Shown here: positions 55,666 through 64,000 of the stretch, in pieces
Numbering within the stretch: position 1 is the stretch's first letter
How the letters are laid out: every line of letters begins with the position of its first letter
Origin: Scylla paramamosain
Taxonomy: Eukaryota; Arthropoda; Malacostraca; Decapoda; Portunidae
NCBI RefSeq assembly: GCF_035594125.1
Contig: NC_087181.1
Location: 301,001-365,000 of the forward strand
Direction of reading: 5' to 3'
Length of the DNA stretch: 64,000 nt
Made by a program: the position numbers and the translations under genes
Notes under the pieces: generated by a model
The model's input: the letters and a program-made list of their open reading frames with translations, nothing else
Database searches by the model: none
What the model was told of the DNA's origin: nothing

Positions 55666-56535
55666 ACCTATTATGATTGGTGTAAATGGGCGGTGGTGTG
55701 TGCAGGAGTCGTGTTGCTTAGTTTAGGTGTTGTGGGTGGTGATGGTGGTGGCGGTCAGCTGTTTAGATATGGATAGATTGGTGACCTTATTCTGTCCACT
55801 GTTATTATTTGGTGCTTGGTGTTGTGGTGGTGTTGCGGGATGTATTTATTTATTTTTTTTTCTGGCTGGTAGATTATTGTGTTCTTCAAATGCATGTTAT
55901 AACGTATCGGAAGGAAGAAAAATACGCTTTACCGCTTCCTCTCTGCAATTAATTGGGGAAATATGCATTTTTTTTTTTCCTGGGCCTATTATGATTGGTG
56001 GACATGAGTGGTGGTGTGCAGGAGCGGTGTTGCTGGGCGTAGTAGTGGTGGTGGTGTCAGCTGTTTGGATATGGCTAGCTTGGTGACCTTACTGCCCTCT
56101 GTTGTCATTTGGTGCTGATGATGATAATGATGTCTATAATATTTTACTATTTATTAATTATTTTTTTTTGGCTGGTAAATTGTCAGATGTTTTTAAATGC
56201 ATGTTGGCCTCTCTGCAAGTAATGGGTTAAATTGGGCTCCTTTTTACCCATACACTTTAGTATTACTGTAAATGGGTAATGCTTTGTGCAGGAGAGGTGT
56301 TGCTTGGATTGGTGGTGGTGGTGGTGGTCAGGTGTTTAGATATGGGTAGCTTGATAACCTTACTCTGTCCACTGTTATTTGGTGGTGGTGGTGGTGGTGG
56401 TGGTGATGACATGCTGATAAATTGCTGAGTTTATTTAAATATGGCTTTCTTATGTTCCTGTGTCCTAAATTACATGTTGAAATGTATGCAGCTTAAGACG
56501 TAATGGCTTCTTTCCATCTCTCTGCAATAGATGAG
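55617..56535. repeat. Tandem triplication, about 270-320 bp units
   Basis: Each unit has CTCTCTGCAATTAAT-like DNA, ATTGGGCxCCTTTTTACCCA, CTATTATGATTGGTGTAAAT, GTGCAGGAGxxGTGTTGCTT, GTGGTGGTGGT, TGTTTAGATATGGxTAGCTT and TTTGGTGxTGGTGGTG. Unit starts are near 55617, 55938 and 56210, with a partial fourth at 56517. Confidence 0.85.
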
Positions 56536-56539
56536 GCAG

Positions 56540-58425
56540 TAGGTGAAATGATAAAAGATATAGCTCTTGTTTACTTGGTGAGTCAGCTCAGCAGATTAGG
56601 TGCCGTGTGGTGTGTGGTGGTGTGGTTAGGATTTTTGGGTGTGGTGTACCTAGTGTCTGGTGGTAAGCAGCTGAATGGTGTGTGGTGGTGTGGTGAAGGG
56701 TCAGGTGTGGTGTGGTGAACTTAGTATCTTTGGGTGTGGTGTGCCTGGTGGTGAGTGGCCTAGTTGTGTGTGCATGTGTGGTGAAGAGTTAGGTGTGGTG
56801 TGCATTATCTGTGTGACCTGACGGAGTGAATGATTTGAAAATATTAATATAAGAGTAAGAGGCAGAATACAGTTATACATTACACAGTGTTTTGGACAGT
56901 ATTGTATCCCATTGGAGTTTTATACTTAAGTTATGATATTCACCCTCCCATACACCGGACACACCTGTGTGTCAAAATGTCATCATGGGAATCTGCACCG
57001 ACGCACAAGTATGTCAAAAATCCTATTTAAGTTCATTGAAAATATAGCTTCTGGTGTGTGTGTGTGTGTGTGTGTGTGTTTTTGTCAAAGATGAGCACAA
57101 GTTTCACAAAAGTAATGAAATGGCAACACTGATGCCGCCCATAACAGGCCAACTGTTGGATAGTTTGTCAGTTTCAGCCAGTGACTCAGGCTGTCTGTCT
57201 GTAATGCGAGATGAATGCTGATTTCAGTTTACCTTTATTTTCTTGAGATCTAATTGACATATCTCAATGACAATAGCACCGTTGCAGAGCTCACAAAAAG
57301 GTGGTTTGTGATGTGTGGCATGTATAATTCTCTTAGAAAAAGTTTTGAGCTGCAAGGTCATGTTTTTTTTTTTTTACTTACATTTTAGGAAAAAGTGAGT
57401 GAAATTACTTTTTAAGCAAATTTTTCATGTGACCATCATAAAGATAATTTCCTTGTGACTCTAGTGATATATAATACGTGCCTACTTATGAGTCTCGGAA
57501 AAAAATTGCTTCTAAATCAAAGTTGTGAGACACATGGAGAGGCCACTGATGCCTGCCAACAGAAGGGGTATTGGACAGAAAACTTGTGAAACTTACTGGT
57601 GTGTGAGAATTCATGTTAATTTCACACCACAATATTAAAGGGAGAACAAAACCATAATACATCAAAAGTGTTTCAAACAGTATTTCATTCCATTGGAGTT
57701 GTTTATTCAGAGTTGCATCAGTTTATAGGGAGTGTCAAGAATATTCCCAGGTAGTTAGGTAGTGTGAGTGATAATCCAATATTTTATTTATTCATTAATC
57801 TATTATTATTTTTGTATTAATCCACTATTTATTTGTTTATTCTTTGATCTATTATTATTATTTTAGCGTTAATCTAGCATTTATTTGTACGTTCTTTGAT
57901 CTATTGTTATTTTAGCATTTATCTAGTATTTATTTATTTACTCGTTGATCTTTTATACATTTTGTACGTAGTGGGTCTCGGAATGCAACAGGTCACCTCA
58001 TTCCTTCATTCACAAAAGCAGTAAGTTATGGACAGACATGACACTGAAGAACATGTAAATATGGGGCTACTTTTACCTATCCGTCAGCACAGGCAGGCAA
58101 ATATGTGCACTGTTTGTATGTACGCACTGCCTACACTTGATGTGGGACTTGATTTATGGTGTGTGTGTGTATGTGTGTTTGTTTGCCTGTGTTGTGGTAA
58201 AGATATCTACTCATTCTTCATTCACAGTCCTGCCTTGTTGTACTTGTTTGTCTAACATTTAAAAGCCTTGAGCAGATGTGTTGTTAGGGCGACAGTAAGG
58301 TGAATCTGCAGACGAGTGGTTGTGATGGGCAGTGTTGAGGGTGGCAGTGATACCTATACTGTGGAAACAAGTAATAGATATTGTTTACCCAGTCACTTAT
58401 TATTTTATATTTATTTATTTTGTTT
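56540..58425. other. Spacer with GT-rich DNA and two diverged repeat pairs
   Basis: 56540-56830 is a GTGTGGTG-rich stretch. AGTATTGTATCCCATTGGAG (56900) and AGTATTTCATTCCATTGGAG (57681) are a pair, and CACTGATGCCGCCCATAACA (57127) and CACTGATGCCTGCCAACAG (57546) another. 57785-57960 is a TTATTTATT-type low-complexity stretch. No gene recognised. Confidence 0.5.
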
Positions 58426-58429
58426 ATGT

Positions 58430-58745
58430 AAGAGTAAATCTGGCCAAGGGCAACAAAATGACAGAGAGAGAGAGAGAGAGAGAGAGAGGGGCCTAGTGAA
58501 GATGCTAGTCCCAGAAGATAAATTTTTGAAAAGAATAGCTAAAATTATGAGAAGTGCATTGAAACTTCCCACTTGTAAGAATTTGTATGCTATCAGAAAC
58601 ACAGAATCAGGCAGCATTCCAGAGTTTACCACAGTCTAAAGTTATGAGAAGTGCATTGAAACTTCCCACTTGTAAGGATTTGTATGCTGTCAGAAACATA
58701 GAATCAGGCAGCGTTCCGGAGTTCACCATGGCATATATGACTTGA
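58430..58745 (-). mobile_element. LINE family 1 fragment with (GA)n insert and a 97-bp duplication
   Basis: The plus strand starts with TGGCCAAGGGCAACAAAA (3' end of the family read backwards), then a GA tract (58460-58488). A segment beginning GAAGTGCATTGAAACTTCCC occurs at 58551 and again at 58648. The reverse complement aligns with family 1 positions 1720-1800 (GTAAACTCTGGAAC...). Frame destroyed. Confidence 0.75.
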
Positions 58746-59834
58746 CACATTGCACTGTAGTGTGAGCTGACAGTCATATAGATGCAGATGTGTAAATAAT
58801 TCATTACTGTAAACTTTTTGAAGTGTTAATCCTTTTTCATTGTTTTCATATTGATTTTTTTGGAAAAGGCCAAGATTTATTAAACACTTCTGCTTCTTGA
58901 TTTGACAGCTCTCAACAGACACCAGTGGAAGTTGCCAGGGTTTTCAAGGTTATCTGTGTGACTTTACTGACAGCTTGAGGTGTGGTCTGCATTATGAAAG
59001 AGAAATGCCTGAGAAAATTTGACTTTCAGTTATCGTTAGAAAAAAAAAATAATAATGATAATTATGAGAATCCTGAAAAGATTAAGAATGCTGCCCTGAG
59101 TTGATAAGATTGGAAATATCAGGTTTAAAAAATATTGGAATTGACATGTACATTGCACCAAGAGGAGGGGGGGAGGGAGGAGGAGGAGGCAAGGGCATGG
59201 CCTCTCGATTACCTTAACCTGCAAGGAAGTGTAGATAGGTTTGGTGAAAAGAAATAATAATAGTGACAGTAGTGATGTATGAAATAGTGCAGGTTTGGTT
59301 TAGTGAAATGGTTAAACAGTGACAGTAATGACACATAGGATTGGTGAAAAGAAATGACGATAAATAGTGACTTCATTGACTCACTAGATTGGCTTCCCCT
59401 AAAGGCAAACCTCTTGTATTTGTTGATTTTCTAGTGACAATTCTCTTTTGGGTTTGGTATCTTCAGTGGACAGTATTTTTATTGTGACTTATTTATTCAC
59501 TTTAGTTTTAATATTTTTTCATTGCCTTTGGCTCAAACCCACTTTACATTACAAATAAATGCACAAATTAATAAATAAATTAATTGGTGTAGGGATGAAA
59601 GGGCACAGGTAGCACATGGGTTGGGTGTGAGGCAGCCTGTAGTAACAAGCTTGCCTGGCCCAACAAAATAAAGGAAATGTGTACTGCTAATATAGTGTGG
59701 CCAAAATTCAGCCCACACATTCAAGTGACTTGGTGAAATATCCGTCACGTCACTGCTGTTCTCGGATGTGTTGCTGTCCGAGCCACAATAACTCTTGGGG
59801 CACTGTAGTTGGAGTTAGAGAGGTTTTTGTAGAT
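58746..59834. other. Spacer without recognised genes
   Basis: About 1.1 kb. A short GGGAGGGAGGAGGAGGAGG purine run at 59164-59190 and a TAATAATGATAATTAT stretch are the only simple features I see. Confidence 0.5.
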
Positions 59835-60075
59835 TAGCAAGGAATATTCATCACTTGTGGTTCTCTCAGGTCTTCTCTTTCTCCTGCAGTGTATAGGTTT
59901 GTCTCAGCATTCTCTTCCCCACTCACTCCTCATCTCCAGTTTTTTGCAAGTGTATGGGTGTTTAACAAGGAATATTCATCACTTGTGGCTCTCAGGTGTT
60001 CTCTTCTTGTTTGGTATAGGGTCATTTCCAGCATCCTCCTCTCCCACGCATTCATCTCCTGACACGCCCTTTCAT
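59835..60075. repeat. Two-unit tandem repeat, about 130 bp
   Basis: CAAGGAATATTCATCACTTG occurs at 59839 and 59968, each followed by TGGxTCTC...AGGT, a TTCTCTTCTT-like stretch and CATTCTCTTCCCCACTCA / CATCCTCCTCTCCCACGCA. Confidence 0.8.
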
Positions 60076-60409
60076 ACTTAGTAACTAGATGTGAATAAGT
60101 GTTGTGAATGATGGTAGTTGTAGCAGTAACTGTAGATGTGAATAAGTGTTGTGGGTGGTGCTGGCTCTGTTCCTGGCTCTGTTCCTGGCTGTGGGTAAAC
60201 AAAACATTAATTCTTGATGTTTATCTGTTGCAGCTATCAGTATGAAGTGATAGGAGTTATGCAGATACACTAACACCAAAACAAAAGAACATTCAGCTTG
60301 TTTAATTTATGATTTATTTATTTATTTATTTATTTAGAGAGAGATTCAGTTCTTTGTAGGGGGAAAAATGTGTTAACAGTATTAAAGGTATATTTTTAAT
60401 AGAAGACCA

Positions 60410-60509
<100 letters not shown>

Positions 60510-60564
60510 AAAGCTGTGAACATCAAAGGGAAAGCCTACCGTCCTGCCTGACAAAAACAATGGT

Positions 60565-60597
<33 letters not shown>

Positions 60598-60959
60598 GCA
60601 ATGTGCTGACAATATCCTCTTTGTCTCGAAATGATGCATTCAAACTGATATATATTTCTGAGCGATCCATTTAAAATCTTGGTCAGCATCAGCAGCAGAG
60701 ATATACTGAGCTGCTATGTGTGTGAGTGAGGCTGAGGCAGAATTGTCATGTGCTAATAGTTTGTCTCTCTATAGTATCCAACATGTGATCCTATGACAAG
60801 AGAGACCCTCCATTTATTCTTGTGTTATTAGTCTTGTCTTTATATTTTTGTGGTCATTTAAATTTATCTGTCTACTGCTCTTCACTTCTGGCATGTTTTA
60901 ATCTTATTTTTTCCGAACCCCCCTTAAGATAATGAACCTCTGTCTGCATTTATTCCTTT

Positions 60960-61640
60960 TATCTGAACCTTTAATTTTCTAAGCATTGTTGTCAAATTTT
61001 TACACTGAATCACTCCTGTCCTTGCATTCTCTCCTTGCTTTATTTAATTCTTTCATTTTCCCTAACCTTGCTTTCTTTTTTTTTTATACCCCAAGCACTC
61101 GTGGCTTTGTATTTGCTCCTATGCTCAAATTCTCATTTCCTAACATATTCTCTCAGTTTTATATTTGTGCATTCCTGTCTTTGCATTCACTCCATCCATG
61201 CTGTAGATCTTTCATATTCCTAACATATTGTCTGTGTTAGGTTAGAGTAGGTTAGGTTAGATTAGATTAGGTTAAGTATGTATTCTGGTCTGCATTCTTT
61301 CCTTGTGTGCTGTAAAAATAAGCTGATTCTCTCCTCTTCCTAAGCTATTGTCTCAAATTTTCATAGCCAATTACTGTTCATGTATTAACTCCATAGTTGC
61401 TTGAATCCTCTTGATTTCTGTAAGCATTTCTGCCTCAAAATTTATACTGAAGCTTTCCTGTTCTTGTATTCACACCTTGCTTGTTCTAATCCTCTCCTCC
61501 TGATCTGTTCTCAAAGTCGTATACTTCAGCATCTCCATCCTTGCTGTGTACCTACTTGCTTGAATCCTCTGCTCTGTTCTCTCTACTCTACTCTCTTGAA
61601 TCCTCCATAATCTCTTTCTATCCTCTTCCAAACCTTTATT
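60960..61640. repeat. Irregular tandem repeat, about 80-150 bp units
   Basis: Related segments of the form CTCCTGTCCTTGCATTCTCT (61015), TTCCTGTCTTTGCATTCACT (61170), TTCCTGTTCTTGTATTCACA (61455) alternate with TTCCTAAxxTATTGTCTCAAATTTT-like sequence. At least five diverged units. Confidence 0.6.
61235..61277. repeat. Degenerate TTAGG-like patch
   Basis: About eight 5-bp steps of TTAGG/TTAGA type: GTTAGGTTAGAGTAGGTTAG continuing to GATTAGGTTAAG. TTAGG is the arthropod telomere motif, but short TTAGG-rich patches are also common inside arthropod chromosomes. Confidence 0.6.
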
Positions 61641-62099
61641 CCCCAAAATTTCATAACATTGCCAAGAAACAGTAAACTCTTGTCGTTTCACTGTAAGTTA
61701 TCTTAATCACAGCACACTGCACTAATGGTGAATAGGTACTTTATTTTCACTACACTCTGCTACACTCATTTATCAGGTGTTGTCTCCTGCCTGTCTGCCT
61801 GCCTGCCTGCTCACCACACCTGTGTACCTCGTCAGGTGTGGTGTTAAGTACCTTGCCTGCAGCACCTCTACACAGCTGTCTTTGTGGCATGTGTGTGGCG
61901 TGTGGTGGGTGGCTAACACCTGCTCTGCTTGGCTTACCTGTCTGTGCTTTGATTCGTTAGGGAGTGGCTATAATCTTGTTATTTTGTGTTTTCTTTTTGT
62001 GAGATAATTAGCAAAACTTTTATTTACTTGTTTCTTTTATTTATTTGTTTGTTGGTTTTTTGTTTTGAATGTTTTTGTTTTTGTTTTTGGGTCTTCCTT

Positions 62100-62104
<5 letters not shown>

Positions 62105-62176
<72 letters not shown>
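62105..62176. repeat. (GA)n microsatellite
   Basis: About 72 bp of pure GA repeat. Confidence 0.97.
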
Positions 62177-62396
62177 AGCAATGAACTAAGACAGTATATA
62201 TAGCAGCAGTGTGAATCAGGCTATCTTACTTTCTTTCCTTCTTATTCTCTCTTTATAGGCTTCCTGGTTTTCTCTTTCATTAATTCTTTCTATATTTTTA
62301 TTTATTTATTTTTCTTTCTTTCTTTCTTTCTTTTTCTTTCTTTCTTTCTTTATTTCTTTATTTATTTGTTTATTTTTGAGAGAGAGAGGGTATTGT

Positions 62397-62399
<3 letters not shown>

Positions 62400-62463
<64 letters not shown>
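62400..62463. repeat. (CA)n microsatellite
   Basis: About 64 bp of pure CA repeat after a TTTCTTTC-type low-complexity stretch (62300-62360). Confidence 0.97.
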
Positions 62464-62466
<3 letters not shown>

Positions 62467-62549
62467 GAAGACCCACTGTGTTTGTTGCCAGTGTATCATT
62501 ATTAACCCTTTGAAATATGTTCATTTATTTGTTTTGTTCAATTTTATTC

Positions 62550-62594
<45 letters not shown>

Positions 62595-62725
62595 TGTATG
62601 TTCACTTTTTAAACTGGTTATTCAACCTTTTTAATATATATTTTTTGTTCACTTTTCCATTTATTTATTTGTATTTATTCATTCATTCATTCATTCATTC
62701 ATTCATTCATTCATTTATTTATTAG
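62550..62725. repeat. TTTA and TTCA tetranucleotide repeats
   Basis: TTTA repeat at about 62551-62595 and TTCA repeat at about 62678-62712, with T-rich DNA between. Confidence 0.93.
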
Positions 62726-62841
62726 ATTGTTTTTTAAAGGTCTTTGTTAGTTTATTATTAATGTGAAAGTAGAAAGCAACAAAATATTCTGCTGTACACT
62801 TTGAAAAATACTTATTACTGATGTATTTACTTCATATATTT

Positions 62842-62846
<5 letters not shown>

Positions 62847-62906
<60 letters not shown>

Positions 62907-62979
62907 TGTGTGTGTGTGTGTTTATCCCTCTCAGCCTTTACAAGACACGTGTAGCTTACTGTTTACTTTGTTTTATATT

Positions 62980-63051
<72 letters not shown>
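62847..63051. repeat. (GT)n and (CA)n in opposite sense, 60 bp apart
   Basis: GT repeat 62847-62920 and CA repeat 62983-63051 are reverse complements of each other, separated by about 62 bp of unique DNA, so the pair can fold into a long stem. Confidence 0.95.
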
Positions 63052-63054
<3 letters not shown>

Positions 63055-63113
63055 GAAAGAGTACATCAACAGAAGAAAGGAATAGATAAATATAAATACA
63101 GACAGGTCTTCTT

Positions 63114-63274
63114 TCACCTCCTCCTCCTCCTCTTCTTCTTCTTGTTCTTCTTCTTCTTGTTCTTCTTCTTGTTCTTGTTCTTCTTCTTCTTCTTCTTCTT
63201 CTTCTTCTTCTTCTTCTTCTTCTTCTTCTTCTTCTTCTTCTTCTTCTTCTTCTTCTCCTCCTCCTCCTCCTCCT
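63114..63274. repeat. (CTT)n trinucleotide repeat with CTC ends and GTT breaks
   Basis: About 53 triplets, CTC at both ends, CTT in the middle, broken by TTG triplets in the left third. Confidence 0.97.
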
Positions 63275-63334
63275 AAGCTTTAATGTTTAATTTGAAGGAT
63301 TTTTTTTTGTGGCGATCTTAATTAGCTGTTTTCA

Positions 63335-63635
63335 ATCCTCTCCTCTCCCATTCTCTTCTCTTCTCTTCTCTTCTCTTCCCTTCCCTTTTCTCTCCTCTCC
63401 TCTCTTCTTCTCTTCTGTTCTCTTCCCTTTTCTCTCCTCTCCTCTCCTCTCCTCTCCTCTCCTCTCCTCTCCTCTCTTCCCTTCCCTTCCCTTCTCTTCT
63501 CTTTTCTCTTCTCTTCTCTTCTCTCTTCTCTTCTCTTCTCTTCTCTTCTCTTCTCTTCTCTTCTCTTTTCTCTTCTCTCCCCTCCTCTCCCTCCTCTCCT
63601 CTCCTCTCCTCTCCTCTCCTCTCCTCTCCTCTCCT
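63335..63635. repeat. Homopyrimidine mosaic of CTCTT and CTCCT pentamers
   Basis: Blocks of (TCTTC)n and (TCCTC)n alternate over about 300 bp, broken by one G at about 63418 and an A at the left edge. Strand asymmetry is nearly complete. Confidence 0.95.
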
Positions 63636-63787
63636 TACATCATCACAATTTTAGCCCAGCCAGGTGATAGTGAAAGAACGCGAACATAACAAGGAGCCAT
63701 TCTGGTAAAATAGCAGAGATGGACCCTTGATAAATAAATAGGTGTTAGGTGCATATTTGTAACTAACCCTTTGACTGAGTGACGCTT

Positions 63788-63886
63788 TTGTTGTTGTTGT
63801 TGTTGTTGTTGTTGTCTTCCCTATTTGTTTTGTCATTCTTAATTCTTATTTTGTTTTGTATTGGAATATGTTTAAACGACGATGGC

Positions 63887-63950
<64 letters not shown>
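63788..63950. repeat. (GTT)n and (GA)n microsatellites at the right edge
   Basis: Nine GTT units at 63788-63814 and GA repeat at 63892-63948, with no gene recognised around them. Confidence 0.95.
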
Positions 63951-63951
<1 letters not shown>

Positions 63952-64000
63952 TGTTATCCAGCCGTCCTCTGAAATCAATAGAATAAAAAAAAGCAGTGGG

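Noticed and set aside
63114..63635. Pyrimidine runs as a long polypyrimidine tract of an intron
   Set aside because: No exon or acceptor with coding potential follows within the window.

Overview
This is a eukaryotic nuclear window. Intron-rich genes, long dinucleotide microsatellites, a cluster of solitary tRNA genes and 5'-truncated non-LTR retrotransposon pieces point to an arthropod, most likely a decapod crustacean. That assignment is inference from repeat style and protein resemblance. No prokaryotic operons, CRISPR arrays, rRNA genes or viruses were seen.

Layout. 0-4.5 kb is repeats: two different decayed LINE reverse-transcriptase (RT) pieces set between very long (CA)n, (CT)n and CTCTT-type microsatellites. 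4.5-14.8 kb is a Pol III island with 16 intact-looking tRNA genes: Pro x5, His x2, Gly x2, Phe x2, and one each of Arg, Ser, Cys, Leu and Lys. It also holds a striking fold-back palindrome that carries half of a tRNA-Pro, and a third LINE piece. About 15.5-16 kb holds a decayed RT fragment.

16.0-48 kb holds the two protein genes, arranged head to head. On the minus strand is a 15-exon PAXBP1/GCFC-family gene (863 residues; coding exons 32491 down to 16686). On the plus strand is a 15-exon GPATCH1 gene (979 residues; coding exons 33270 to 47822). Every exon junction was checked for GT-AG sites and for reading phase, and both add up to full open frames. The start codons are 778 bp apart, so the genes probably share a bidirectional promoter. 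Both families are tied to late steps of splicing: GCFC proteins to lariat-spliceosome disassembly and to PAX3/7 chromatin work, GPATCH1 to activation of the DHX35 helicase. Co-expression is therefore plausible. Their introns carry two TA-flanked DNA-transposon MITEs (one keeps part of a pogo/Tigger-type transposase), several minisatellites, at least three dispersed repeat families and many microsatellites, some touching splice sites.

48-64 kb has no protein gene I can support. It holds a tRNA-derived SINE candidate, decayed LINE pieces, a five-unit ~170-bp tandem array (53.1-54.1 kb), a CpG-rich G/T-biased stretch (54.9-55.7 kb), a ~300-bp tandem triplication (55.6-56.5 kb), a degenerate TTAGG-like patch and a long homopyrimidine mosaic near the right end.

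The observations most worth a second look are the tRNA-Pro fold-back with template-switch hallmarks, the regular meeting of LINE truncation points with microsatellites, the head-to-head splicing gene pair with TG/CA tracts at its splice sites, and the tRNA island in which every duplicated isotype other than the proline CGG copies occurs in opposite orientations.
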